From Kofleriaceae bacterium (GTDB taxonomy: Bacteria > Myxococcota_A > Polyangia > Haliangiales > Haliangiaceae): DNA of 64,000 nucleotides. Below the pieces are notes generated by a model that did not search any database, was not told the DNA's origin, and saw nothing but the letters and a program-made list of their open reading frames with translations. The stretch covers positions 372,001-436,000 of the forward strand of contig JAGPCY010000001.1 of assembly GCA_018057825.1 (NCBI GenBank), in the 5' to 3' direction. Below are positions 1-10,000 of the stretch, piece by piece. The position numbers were made by a program, and so were the translations under genes. Within the stretch, counting starts at the first letter, position 1. Each line of letters opens with the position of its first letter.

Positions 1-2043
1 TCGTCGGCGAGCGTGCTGTCGGGCCTGACCGCCGAGGAGCTGGCCGCCGGCGCGCCGCGGATCGCGGCCTGGCGGGCCGCGGTCGCCGGCCTGGGCGCGC
101 CGAAGAAGGCGATCGCGCCGGTCGGCTTCGCGCCGATGTTGTGCGAGACCGCGCCGGCGCCGTTCTCGAGCCCCGACTGGATCTTCGAGCTGAAGTACGA
201 CGGCTATCGCCTGCTCGGCTGGGGCGGCGCCGGCGCGGCGATGCTGCGCTACCGCTCGAACGCCGACGCCACCGCGCGCTATCCCGAGCTGGTGGCGTCC
301 TTGCGCGCGCTGCCGGTGCCCGGCCTGGTCGTCGACGGCGAGGTGGTGATCACCGACGGCGAAGGGCGCCCCGACTTCAAGGCCCTCGCCGAGCGGGCGT
401 CGCTGGTCAAGAAGACCGACATCACCCGGGCCGCGGTCGCCAACCCCGTCGTGTGGTTCGTGTTCGATCTGCTGGCCGCCGACGGCGTCGACCTGCGCGG
501 CCTGCCGGTCGAGGCGCGCAAGCAGCTCCTGGCGGCGATCGTCCCGCCGGCCGGGCCGATCCGCTACGCCGAGCACGTCCCCGAGGTCGGCGCCGCCTTC
601 CTCGCGGCCGCCGCCGCCCGCGGCCTCGAGGGCGTGGTCGGCAAGAAGCTCGGCTCGCGCTATCGCGCCGGCGCGCGCAGCAAGGACTGGGTCAAGCTCA
701 AGCTCGATCCCGAGGGCGACTTCGCGGTGTGTGGCTACACCCCGCCCAAGGGCTCGCGGGCCGGCCTGGGCGCGCTGCACCTGTGCGTGCGCGACGAGGA
801 CGCCTGGCGCTACGCCGGCAAGGTCGGCACCGGCCTGACCGACGCCGAGCTGATCGGACTGCGCAAGGAGCTAGGGGCCGCGCCGCGCTGGACCCCGAGC
901 TTTCCGCGTCCCGAGGACACCGCCGACGCGATCTGGATCGAGCCCGCCCTCGTGGTCGCGGTGCGGTACCGCGAGTGGCCGGTCGACTCGACCTTGCGGT
1001 TCCCGGTGTTCGTGCGGCGGCGCGACGACAAGGCCGCCGTCGATTGCGCCATGCCGGTGCGCCACACCGGCGAGCTGGCGGCCCGGGCCGCCGACGCCCC
1101 GGCCGCCCTCGGCGAGCTGACCGACGACGCGCCCCGGCGCGCGCTCAACCTGACCAACCTGAAGAAGGTGTTCTGGCCGGCCGACGGCATCACCAAGGGC
1201 GACCTCATCGCCTACTACCGCGACGTCGCGCCGGCGCTCCTGCCGTACCTGGTCGATCGGCCGGTCGTGATCACCCGCTTCCCCGACGGCATCGACGGCA
1301 AGTGGTTCTATCAGAAGGATCTGCCCGACTGGGCGCCGCAGTGGCTGCGCACCGTGACCCTGTGGAGCGATCACAGCCAACGCGAGATCCACTACGTCCT
1401 GGTCGACGACGCCGACGGCCTGGCCTACCTGGCCAACCTGGCGTCGATCCCGATCCACGTCTGGGCCAGCCGCACCGTCGATCTCGGCCGCCCCGACTGG
1501 ACCATCGTCGACCTCGATCCCAAGGGCGCGCCGCGCGAGCACGTCGTGCCGCTGGCGCTGGCGATCCACGAGCTGTGCGAGTCGATCGGCTTGCCCAACT
1601 ACGTGAAGACCAGCGGCCAGACCGGACTCCACGTGCTGATCCCGCTGGGCGGTCAGCTCACCTTCGAGCAGGCGCGCAACCTCGCCTACCTGATCGGCAT
1701 GATCATCGAGCAGCGCCACCCGACCATGGCCACCACCCACAAGAACCCGGCCAAGCGCGGCGGCCGGGTCTACCTCGACTGGGGCCAGAACGCCCACGGC
1801 CAGCTCCTGGTCGCGCCGTACTCGGTGCGCCCCGTCGAGCGCGCGCCGGTGTCGATGCCGCTCCGCTGGCACGAGGTCACCCCCGAGCTCGATCCGCGGA
1901 CGTGGAACCTGCGCACCGCCCGCGCTCGCCTCGACGCCATGGGCGACGATCCGTGCCGTCCGATCCTGACCGAGCGCCCCGATCTGCTGACCGCCCTGGG
2001 CAAGCTGCAGGCCCTGCTGGCCCCGATGTCGATCGGCGGCTAG
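1..2043 (+). CDS. ligD: ATP-dependent DNA ligase D, ligase and polymerase domains (5' end outside window)
   Basis: Bacterial non-homologous end-joining enzyme that fills in and seals double-strand breaks with Ku. The frame is open from base 1, so the start lies upstream. Residues here are counted from the GTG at 13. The ligase domain has the adenylation motif KYDGYR with nucleophile Lys61, then EGVVGKK and WVKLKL motifs near residues 210-233. From about residue 376 a LigD-type primase/polymerase domain follows, with VDLDP (metal-binding Asp pair) and the SGQTGLHV motif. The linker at the very start (SVLSGLTAEEL) resembles the segment joining a phosphoesterase domain to the ligase domain, so an N-terminal 3'-phosphoesterase domain probably lies outside the window (inference). 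No Ku gene is visible here. Ends with TAG at 2041-2043. Confidence 0.95.
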   Translation, partial: SSASVLSGLTAEELAAGAPRIAAWRAAVAGLGAPKKAIAPVGFAPMLCETAPAPFSSPDWIFELKYDGYRLLGWGGAGAAMLRYRSNADATARYPELVASLRALPVPGLVVDGEVVITDGEGRPDFKALAERASLVKKTDITRAAVANPVVWFVFDLLAADGVDLRGLPVEARKQLLAAIVPPAGPIRYAEHVPEVGAAFLAAAAARGLEGVVGKKLGSRYRAGARSKDWVKLKLDPEGDFAVCGYTPPKGSRAGLGALHLCVRDEDAWRYAGKVGTGLTDAELIGLRKELGAAPRWTPSFPRPEDTADAIWIEPALVVAVRYREWPVDSTLRFPVFVRRRDDKAAVDCAMPVRHTGELAARAADAPAALGELTDDAPRRALNLTNLKKVFWPADGITKGDLIAYYRDVAPALLPYLVDRPVVITRFPDGIDGKWFYQKDLPDWAPQWLRTVTLWSDHSQREIHYVLVDDADGLAYLANLASIPIHVWASRTVDLGRPDWTIVDLDPKGAPREHVVPLALAIHELCESIGLPNYVKTSGQTGLHVLIPLGGQLTFEQARNLAYLIGMIIEQRHPTMATTHKNPAKRGGRVYLDWGQNAHGQLLVAPYSVRPVERAPVSMPLRWHEVTPELDPRTWNLRTARARLDAMGDDPCRPILTERPDLLTALGKLQALLAPMSIGG

Positions 2044-2089
2044 GCCAGGCGCCCCTGCCCGGACGTAGGGTGGGCAGCCATCGCGGACG

Positions 2090-2611
2090 TCAGCTCGGGT
2101 CGATGCGGAACGTGATCTGTCCCCGCGCGCTGTTGCACGAGAGCTGGCGACTGCGAAGAAGGTCGGCCGTCAGTGGGTCAGCGGCGCAGCTATACGCCGG
2201 GTCGTCGACGGTGAGATCCTCGTCGTACACCATGATGGTGAGGTCACCACCGCCGATCGGTTGCACCGTGAAGGGGCCAGAAAACGAGGCCGAGAACATA
2301 TCGTCGACCGGCGCAGATCGCGCGGCGCTCACGCCGTTCACCAGGACTTCGACGAAGATGTCAGGGGCGCCGCCGCCGGCATCCCACGGCGCGCCAGCCG
2401 GATCCAGCGTTGGGAGCTGCACCACAACATTGGTGATTCGGTACAGCCTGCCAAAGGCAGCCTCGCAGCTCCCAGAGATGCAGACGGTTTCACCGTCGCA
2501 GGTGTCGGGCGCGGATGAGCATTGGTCCAGGTCGAACCCATCACCGTCATCGCCGCCACACGAGGACATCCACGCGACGCAGAGACACCCTACGAGCACA
2601 TTCTTGAGCAT
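2090..2611 (-). CDS. Hypothetical secreted lipoprotein
   Basis: A 173-residue protein starting with a short positive/hydrophobic signal and a lipobox-like end (WMSSC, Cys18) followed by a Gly/Asp-rich tether, so a lipid-anchored envelope protein is likely. Six or more further Cys residues (around 31-49 and near the C-terminus) may form disulfides. The remainder looks beta-rich (ITNVVVQLP, IFVEVLVNG, LTIMVYDEDL) and could be a C2-like sandwich, because the spacing of acidic residues in the MVYDEDLTVDDP stretch is reminiscent of C2 calcium loops; that is only a suggestion. It lies convergent to ligD with a 46-base gap and divergent from the patatin gene. The coding region looks somewhat less GC-rich than its neighbours. 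I do not recognise the family. Confidence 0.75.
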   Translation of the reverse strand: MLKNVLVGCLCVAWMSSCGGDDGDGFDLDQCSSAPDTCDGETVCISGSCEAAFGRLYRITNVVVQLPTLDPAGAPWDAGGGAPDIFVEVLVNGVSAARSAPVDDMFSASFSGPFTVQPIGGGDLTIMVYDEDLTVDDPAYSCAADPLTADLLRSRQLSCNSARGQITFRIDPS

Positions 2612-2718
2612 GACCGACCATCGCGATTCTGACTGATCCGGTCAATCACACTGCTAAGGTGGCCGCGCTCAGCCGGGGCCGTCGTGTACGTCGCGCTTGT
2701 CCGCGTATATATACGCGC

Positions 2719-3471
2719 ATGCCGACCCTGGCCGCGTGGCTGTCCGAGGGCCCCTTCACCCTGGCGATGTCGAGCGGGTTCTTCTCGTTCTTCGCCCACA
2801 CGGGAATGTTGTCCGCGCTCCACGCGCGTGGGCTCCGTCCGGCGGCCGTGGCGGGGTCGAGCGCCGGCGCGTTGGTCGGCGGCGCCTACGCCGCCGGGGT
2901 CGCGCCCGAGGCCCTGGCCGAGGTGTTGCGCGGCCTGACCCGCGACGACTTCTGGGATCCGCGGCCGGGGGTCGGGCTCCTGGCCGGGCGCAAGTTCGAC
3001 CAGCTCCTGCGCCGGGTCTTGCCGACCACCCGCTTCGCCGACTGCGCGGTGCCGGCCCACATCAGCGTCTTCGAGATCGCCACCCGGCGCACCGTCGTCG
3101 TGCGCGACGGCGATCTCGCCGACGCGATCCGCGCGTCGTGCGCGGTGCCCGGGTTGTTCCACCCCGTGCGCGTCGGCGGCCGGGCCTGCTGGGATGGCGG
3201 GATCCTCGATCGCCCGGGCCTGGCCGGGGTGCCGACCGGGCGGGTGCTGTTCCACCACATCGCGTCGCGCTCGCCGTGGCGGCGAGCCGGCAGCGCGGCC
3301 TTGACCCTGCCGCAGCGCGACGGCCTGGTCAGCCTGGTCCTCGATGGACTGCCGCGATCGGGGCCGTTTCGGCTCGAGGCCGGGCGTCGGGCCCTGGCGG
3401 CGGCCCGGGACGCGACCGCGGCGGCGCTCGAGGCCCCGGTCGACGCCGGGGTCGTGCGGATCGCCGCGTAG
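2719..3471 (+). CDS. Patatin-like phospholipase family protein
   Basis: A 250-residue patatin-fold serine hydrolase predicted to cleave acyl chains from lipids. The nucleophile elbow is GSSAG (about residues 48-52) after the conserved segment [13 protein letters not shown], and the catalytic Asp is in WDGG (about residues 156-159), giving the Ser-Asp dyad expected of the family. I chose the ATG at 2719, which gives a typical patatin N-terminus; an upstream in-frame start at 2659 would only add an Arg-rich stretch. It is shorter than many patatin proteins and consists almost entirely of the catalytic domain. No signal peptide is evident. A long hexamer array begins 16 bases after its stop codon. 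Confidence 0.88.
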   Translation: MPTLAAWLSEGPFTLAMSSGFFSFFAHTGMLSALHARGLRPAAVAGSSAGALVGGAYAAGVAPEALAEVLRGLTRDDFWDPRPGVGLLAGRKFDQLLRRVLPTTRFADCAVPAHISVFEIATRRTVVVRDGDLADAIRASCAVPGLFHPVRVGGRACWDGGILDRPGLAGVPTGRVLFHHIASRSPWRRAGSAALTLPQRDGLVSLVLDGLPRSGPFRLEAGRRALAAARDATAAALEAPVDAGVVRIAA

Positions 3472-3487
3472 GGTAGGGCAAGAGCTC

Positions 3488-3771
<284 letters not shown>

Positions 3772-3883
3772 ACTTGTAGGCTTTGTCTGGCTCGGCGGTC
3801 CGGCCAACGTCCGTTCACCTTTTGTGGTCTGCCCGCGCCAGATCACAGGGGATTTTTGCCGGGGAGCCGTCGTACAAATTGGT

Positions 3884-6394
3884 ATGAGCGCACACGACCG
3901 CGGCTACGACGGTTCCTCTACCACCGAAGGGTCCAGCACCTCTTCGGGGGCCGGTGCTCCCGGCAAGCGGACCCGGACCGAGAGCCTTCAGCGCCGCGCC
4001 GCCCCCGGCGCGTCGTCGGCGTCGGCCAGCGTCGCCGCCAGCGCCACGGCCTCCCACGATCCCTTCGGCCAGCACCTCGAGTCCACCTCGGTGCAGCGCA
4101 AGGGCGAGGGCAGCGACGACGAGTCCGCCGCGGTCCACGCGGTCGCGCAGTCCGGCGTCTCGGGCTCCGGCGGCGCCTTGCCCTTCGCCGATCAGATCCA
4201 GCGGTCCTTCGGCGCCCACGACGTGAGCGACGTCCGCGCCCACGTCGGCGGCGAGGCCGCGTCGGCCAGCGCCGCGCTCGGCGCTCAGGCCTACGCCACC
4301 GGTCGCGACATCGCCTTCGGCGGCGCGCCCGATCTCCACACCGCGGCCCACGAGGCCGCCCACGTCGTGCAGCAGCGCGCCGGGGTCTCCCTCAAGGGCG
4401 GCGTCGGCGAGAGCGGCGACGTCTACGAGCGCCACGCCGACGCCGTCGCGGAAGCGGTGGTCGCCGGCCAGTCGGCCGAGCCCATCCTCGACAGCATGGT
4501 CGGTTCGGGCGGCGGCGGCGCCGGGGTCCAGCGCCAGGCCGTGCAGTTCTGGGACGGCAGCGAGCACCGCGCGTTCGGCAACCTCGGGGCGATCCTGGCC
4601 ATGGGCAACGCCGACTTCCGCACCGCCGAGATCAACCGGATGCGGCGCGAGTTCAACCCGACCCGCCCCGGCGAGACCTTCGACAACCGCGACTTCTCCG
4701 ACGGCACGATCGACTTCACCGGCGGCAACCAGGCCACGACCGATCCGACCTTGGTCGGCCTCGAGCGCCGCGCCCGCGACGTCAACCGGGTCCAGACCAA
4801 CGACCGCCACATCGCCGACCCCGACGGCGGCCCCGGCGTGACCTTGCCGTCGAGCATCTCCTTCGGCGCGGCCAACGAGTTCGGCGGCGACTTCGCCAAG
4901 AGCCCGGCCGAGCTGGCCCGCGAGCACGACAGCGACGACCCCGTCGGCAATGACTTCATGGTCATGGTCATGGGCGCCGAGAGCAACATCAACCACTTCT
5001 ATCCGCTCAACGGCAATGAGTACCGCGCCCACCACAACGCGGCGATCCGTGCCGCCACGGGCAGCTTCGCGGCGTCGCAGGCCGGCAACACCGCCCAGGC
5101 CAACGCGCTCATCCGCCAGGCCATGCTCGAGGAGGGCTTCGCCGCCCACTTCCTCGCCGACACCTTCGCCGCCGGCCACATGGCGCCGCGTGGTCTCGAC
5201 CGGATCTCCGAGAGCGGCCTCGACGAGGGCGAGCTGGGGTTGAACCGCAGCAAGCACTGGCACGACGCGCTCAACGAGGTCACCGGCTCCGAGGGCCTGC
5301 CGACCACCCGCGGTCGGTTCCACGGCGACGACACGATGACCGGCCGCGAGCTCGGGATCATCGGCAACGACATCGGCGCGTCCTTGCGCGAGGTCCTCAC
5401 CACCGCCGCCGGCCGGCCCGAGCGGGCGACCTTCTCGATCCCCGCGCCGGCGGTCGACCAGATCCTGGCCACCCCGGACTACGGCCCGATCTGGCGCGCC
5501 ATGATGGGCGACTACGAGCAGGACCTGCGGGCCGCCGAGCGGCGCGGCAGCCGCGACACCGTGACCTCCGACGGCGGCACCACGACCAACGTGCGCGAGA
5601 TGGCGGGCGACATGCGCGAGAACATCTTCGGCGGCGAGCGGGTCGCGCTGACCCGCCTGGCCAGCTCGGAGTGGAACGGCGCGACGCTCAACTTCTCGGT
5701 CACCGTCGACGGCCGCCCGGCCCCGGCCGGGACCCGCGTCTTCGTGCAGTTCTACGACAAGGACCTCGGCTTCGATCGCGCGGCCACCGGGTACACCGCC
5801 GGCACGATCGCCAGCGACGCCGGCGGCGGCATGAACGACACCGACGAGAAGATCGGCGAGCCGACCATGGTCACCGTCGGCGAGGGCGGCATCGGCACGA
5901 TCACCTCTCCCGAGGACGACGCCGGCGACGTCTACGCGGTCCTGTTCGCCGAGCAGTCGCGGTTCACCCCCGGCCCCAACCCGACCCGCCTGGGCACCTT
6001 CGTCCCCAACGAGGTCCCGATCGGCCGCACCGAGACCCAGGGCACCAACCGCGGCCGCGTCAACCAGCCGCTGTCGGTGTCGGGCCTGTCGTGGTCGGGG
6101 GCGACCCTGCGCTTCCGGGTCACCGCCAACGGCGAGCCGGTCAGCGGCCGCACCGTGTACCTGCGCTTCTACGACAAGGACGCCGGCTTCGATCGCGACG
6201 AGCGAGGCAACCTGATGTCGGACGTCCTCGACAGCGACGAGGCCATCGGCGGCATCGAGCCGATCACGATCAACGGCGGCGACGGCTGGATCACCGCCAC
6301 CGGCGACGCCGACGACTCCGGCGACACCTACGCCGTCATCTACCTCGACGCCGAGTGCCGGACCCCGCTGGCGCGCTCGCCGGTCATGCCGTAG
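3884..6394 (+). CDS. DUF4157 (eCIS core domain) protein with phospholipase C-like zinc motif and two C-terminal beta domains
   Basis: An 836-residue protein. Residues 1-90 are Ser/Ala-rich and disordered. A DUF4157 domain spans about 100-170 with HEAAH at 156-160 (HExxH, metalloprotease-like); this domain is known as a marker of proteins linked to extracellular contractile injection systems. A central domain (about 230-540) has the pattern [18 protein letters not shown], with H422, D426 and H432, plus an earlier INHFYP/HH segment; this arrangement matches zinc-dependent phospholipase C/P1-nuclease folds. Two homologous C-terminal units begin near [13 protein letters not shown] and [14 protein letters not shown] and share an xFYDKDxGFDR motif. 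The start ATG at 3884 follows the array. No sheath, tube, baseplate or spike gene is seen nearby, so it is an orphan cargo candidate (inference). No signal peptide. The exact substrate is unknown. Confidence 0.85.
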   Translation: MSAHDRGYDGSSTTEGSSTSSGAGAPGKRTRTESLQRRAAPGASSASASVAASATASHDPFGQHLESTSVQRKGEGSDDESAAVHAVAQSGVSGSGGALPFADQIQRSFGAHDVSDVRAHVGGEAASASAALGAQAYATGRDIAFGGAPDLHTAAHEAAHVVQQRAGVSLKGGVGESGDVYERHADAVAEAVVAGQSAEPILDSMVGSGGGGAGVQRQAVQFWDGSEHRAFGNLGAILAMGNADFRTAEINRMRREFNPTRPGETFDNRDFSDGTIDFTGGNQATTDPTLVGLERRARDVNRVQTNDRHIADPDGGPGVTLPSSISFGAANEFGGDFAKSPAELAREHDSDDPVGNDFMVMVMGAESNINHFYPLNGNEYRAHHNAAIRAATGSFAASQAGNTAQANALIRQAMLEEGFAAHFLADTFAAGHMAPRGLDRISESGLDEGELGLNRSKHWHDALNEVTGSEGLPTTRGRFHGDDTMTGRELGIIGNDIGASLREVLTTAAGRPERATFSIPAPAVDQILATPDYGPIWRAMMGDYEQDLRAAERRGSRDTVTSDGGTTTNVREMAGDMRENIFGGERVALTRLASSEWNGATLNFSVTVDGRPAPAGTRVFVQFYDKDLGFDRAATGYTAGTIASDAGGGMNDTDEKIGEPTMVTVGEGGIGTITSPEDDAGDVYAVLFAEQSRFTPGPNPTRLGTFVPNEVPIGRTETQGTNRGRVNQPLSVSGLSWSGATLRFRVTANGEPVSGRTVYLRFYDKDAGFDRDERGNLMSDVLDSDEAIGGIEPITINGGDGWITATGDADDSGDTYAVIYLDAECRTPLARSPVMP

Positions 6395-6617
6395 GTCACG
6401 GCCGTCGAGGCGGGGCGGGGCCGTCGAGCAGGGGCGGGGGGCGGTTCCTGGAGGCGGCGTGGAGCGCCACCGCGCGCACCGCGCGACGATGAGCGGCGGC
6501 GCGGCTCGAGTTCGAGGCGTCGCGACGCCGGGATCGGCGGCGATATGTGCGCGCCCGTGTTTCTGCCTTGTTTGCGGGCGGTCCGAGTCTGTGGTCTCCG
6601 CCGGCCACCTTGTGACA

Positions 6618-7088
6618 CTAGGCCCGATCGGATCCTTGGTCTGCACGAGTGCGGACGAGGTTTGCGCGGACTCGATCGGCCAGTTCCCTGAACTCTTCCT
6701 TGCTATCCATGAAGGCGTCCTCGAAAAGCTCCTGATATCGCCCCCCGAACTTGCTTTCAGTATAGCGAAGCGCTTCTTCTAGAGCCTCGCGAAGTCTGCC
6801 GGCGTTGAAGTAAGAATGATAGAGGCCGAGTGACGAAAGCTCAGACCGTGGCGAGCACTGAACGGCTAGCTCGAACCAGGCTATTGCACCGGCAACATCT
6901 CCGTTCAGATCGCATTCGAGTCCGAGCTCCCTGGCTGCGACAGCCTTGAGTCGCGCATCGGAATCGGCGACCCTGAGAGCCATCTTTGCTTGATCTATCG
7001 CCCTCGGAAAGTCCCCCTCTTCCCGCAAGGCTGCAGCTCTCTCGAAGAGGGACCAGAACGCGGCGTCTTGCTTGTCAGTCGATGTCAT
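6618..7088 (-). CDS. TPR-like protein, candidate immunity protein for the RHS toxin
   Basis: A 156-residue all-helical protein with tetratricopeptide-like spacing (ALREEGDFPRAIDQAKMAL; LGLECDLNGDVAGAIAWFELAV; SYFNAGRLREALEEAL), about three repeats. No signal peptide, so cytosolic. The ATG at 7088 overlaps the 3' end of the RHS gene by 14 bases, so the two are translated together. In polymorphic toxin systems the gene directly after the toxin tip usually encodes its immunity protein; I infer that role from position and size, not from a recognised immunity family. Base composition differs sharply from the surroundings: the 60 bases at 6721-6780 are 50% G+C, against roughly 75-80% in typical genes here, which points to transfer together with the toxin tip. 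An in-frame start farther upstream (7250) would lie inside the RHS gene and is less likely. Confidence 0.7.
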   Translation of the reverse strand: MTSTDKQDAAFWSLFERAAALREEGDFPRAIDQAKMALRVADSDARLKAVAARELGLECDLNGDVAGAIAWFELAVQCSPRSELSSLGLYHSYFNAGRLREALEEALRYTESKFGGRYQELFEDAFMDSKEEFRELADRVRANLVRTRADQGSDRA

Positions 7089-10000
7089 CGTCTTGCTCCC
7101 TGTAGTCTTCTTGGCAACGAATCCTGCGAAGAGCATAGCGCAGGTTGTTCTGTGACTTCTTGGTGCTGGCGACCGTCGCATCCCCGACGCCCTGTCTTCT
7201 TGCCTCAGCCTGAAGGTCTCCAAGTCCGGACAACTGTTCGATTCGCGCACGGACGTTTGCGCCCTCGGTCATCTTCTGGCCGCCACGTCGCTTTGCGGAG
7301 CGATCGCCGTCACGTGCACCTTGCTCGGTGAGTGCACCTGCCAGCATCTCTCCGACCACCGGAAGGTTGTCAGCGAGAAAGTCGGCTGTCTGATCTTCGG
7401 GCTCGCAGTCACCAGGGGGCGGCGGCTGAGCTGGCGTCGACGTTGTGCTGTCTTCGGTGGTTGGGCGGCTCCTTGTCTCCGAAGAGGCTTTGGGCGTGGT
7501 AAGAAGGGGTCTCAGCGGTCGGTCAGCATAGAGGTGACGTTTCGCATACCTGACGAGGTGGACTGTGGCGACACCCGCGATGATCGTTCCGACGACCGTT
7601 CCGACAGCGACACCGATCAAAGCGCCCGGCGGACCACCGACAGCCAAGCCAATGCCGCCACCTGCTGCTCCGGCGCCGGCAAGCAATGGATCTCGGCCGT
7701 CCGGATCGAGATACCTTAAGGGGTTGCCGGCTGCGAACAAGTACAGGCTCCCCCGCCGTGGCTCGGCCCAAGCGGCATCGGGCACGAACCGATACATCGG
7801 ATCGGCCTGCGTCCACGACAGGAGCAGCGGGTCGTAGTACCGGACGCCGTAGTAGCTCAGCCCGGTGAGATCGTCGCGGAACTTGTCGTTGAACCGGCGG
7901 CGCTGGGCGCCGATGGTCGTGGTGCTGGCGCCGGTGGCGCGGATGACGTCGCCGTAGGGGCCGTAGACGAAGCCCGCGCGGACGGTGCCGGTGGGGCCGA
8001 CGGAGAGCAGGGTGTTGTTGGCGAGGCCGTGGTACTGGAGTTCGATGACCGACGCGCCGTTCGACGCGGAGCTGGCGGTCCAACCACCGGCGGGCGAGAC
8101 GATCTTTGCGACCGGCGTACCCAGGCTGAGGTAGGCGAAGGCCTGGCTGAGCGCGCCGGTCGACGTCAGCTCGAGTTCGGTGCCGCCGATGAAGACCCGG
8201 GCGCCGGTGACGGCGCCGGCGGCGTTGCGGGTCACGACGCCGCGACGGTTGCCGTCAGCGTCGTAGTAGTACTCCTCGGTCCCGGTGACCGAGCCGCTGG
8301 CGAGCTTCTGGGCCCGCCGGAGCTGGTCCTCGCCGTCGTACACGAAGCGGTCGGTGGCCGACCCGCCGGCGCGGACCTCGGTCTGGCTACCCGCGCTGTC
8401 GTAGCTGTAGCCGCGCAGCTCCGTGGCGCTGCCGATGTTGATGAGCGCGGACGGGGCCTCCGGGTCCACGGCCGCTGCGTACTGGTAGGAGACGTTCCGC
8501 GGGAAGGTCGCGCCGCCCGGCTGCGCCGTGCCGCCGACCGTCGCGGTAGCCAGCTTGCCGCCCGCCGTGTGCGTGAACGCGGCGGAGTAGCGTCCCTGCG
8601 CCTCGGCGGTGGAGAGGAGCTCGTGGCGGGGCGAGTAGCCGTAGCTGAAGGTGTAAGTCGTGCCGTCGATCGTGTGAGCCAGGGTCGCCGGGTCGTCCTG
8701 GCCGAAGTACGTGAGCGCCTGCGAGGCGTAGGTGGTCGAAGGCAGCGGGCTGGTGACCGTCTGCCCGGTGACCCGGCCGATCTTGTCGTAGGTGAACGCG
8801 CTACCGAAGTTGCGCCAGTTGGCCCCCACGCCGGCCAGCGTCGCCGTGCGCGAGGTGACGAGCCCACCGACGTTGCGGGTCTGGGCGGCGACGGTTCGCG
8901 CCGTCCCGCCGGAGGCCGGCGTCCAGGTCAAGGTCGACGGCAGTCCCCGGTCGTCGTACGTGATCGTCGACCGGGTCTTGCTATTCGGGGCCGCGGCGGC
9001 GTTGTCGGCGTAGTAGGTGTCCTGTACGAGACCGCTGGGAGTGAAGGTGCTCGACGTCGAGCGCGTGCCGGTCACGCCGCCGAACGAGAACGTCATCGCC
9101 TCCGAGGTGCGATTGCCCTCAGGGTCGTAGCCGTACTGCACGGTCAGCACGCCGCTCGGATGCGTCGAGCTGCACAGGCGGCCGACACCGTTGGTGCAAG
9201 TGTCGTAGCCGAGCGCGATCGTGCCGATCCCGAGGAGCGTGCGATCGGGGCCCGTCATGCTGCGGCCACCGACCTGGCGCTGGGTCACGCGGTTCAGCTC
9301 GTCGTACTGGAAGAGGTTCGTGTACTCGGCCTCCTCCAGGATCGACGGGGCCGGCTGGGCCTCGGACAGCAGGTTGCCGTTCTTGTCGTAGGTGTACTTC
9401 CAGGTGCGGCCCGCTCGTAGGATCGACGTCCGGCGACCGGCGAAGTCATGGGTCAGCTCCGTGATGACACCATCGGCGTTTTGGATGCGGCGCACCCGAT
9501 CGCCCGCGTCGTACTGGTAGTACGTGGTGGCGTAGGTGTTGGCCGCCAGGTCGGTGTACTCGCGGACCTCGGTCAGCCGTCCGAACGCATCGACGATGGT
9601 CACCTTCCGTCCGACCGGCCCCCCCTCGCTCCCGGCGACCTCGTCGGCTTGGGTCCGCGTGCCGTCGTACGACAGGTCGATCCCGGCCGCGACCGCGCCG
9701 ACCGCGGGACGCCGCATCGACGTCGGGCGTCCGAGGCTGTCGTAGGTGTTGGTGTAGGTGACGTAGGCGACCTGGCCTGGGCTCGCCGAGGGATCCGGCG
9801 CCGTCATCGTGACCACGTGGCCTCGGTGATCGTAGTCGTAGGTCGTGGTCGCGACGGGGCTGCTCGCGCCGGTCTTCACGTTCACGACCACGGGACGCCC
9901 ACGACCATCGAGTTGAGTCTCGGTCTCGGTCCACTGCCCGGTCGTGTACGACACCAAGGCGCGCTCGACGACCTTGGTGCGGGTGCCGCCGACCATGCTG

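Noticed and set aside
871..1872. Long minus-strand frame opposite ligD
   Set aside because: No domain features; it is the antisense of well-conserved ligase and polymerase motifs.
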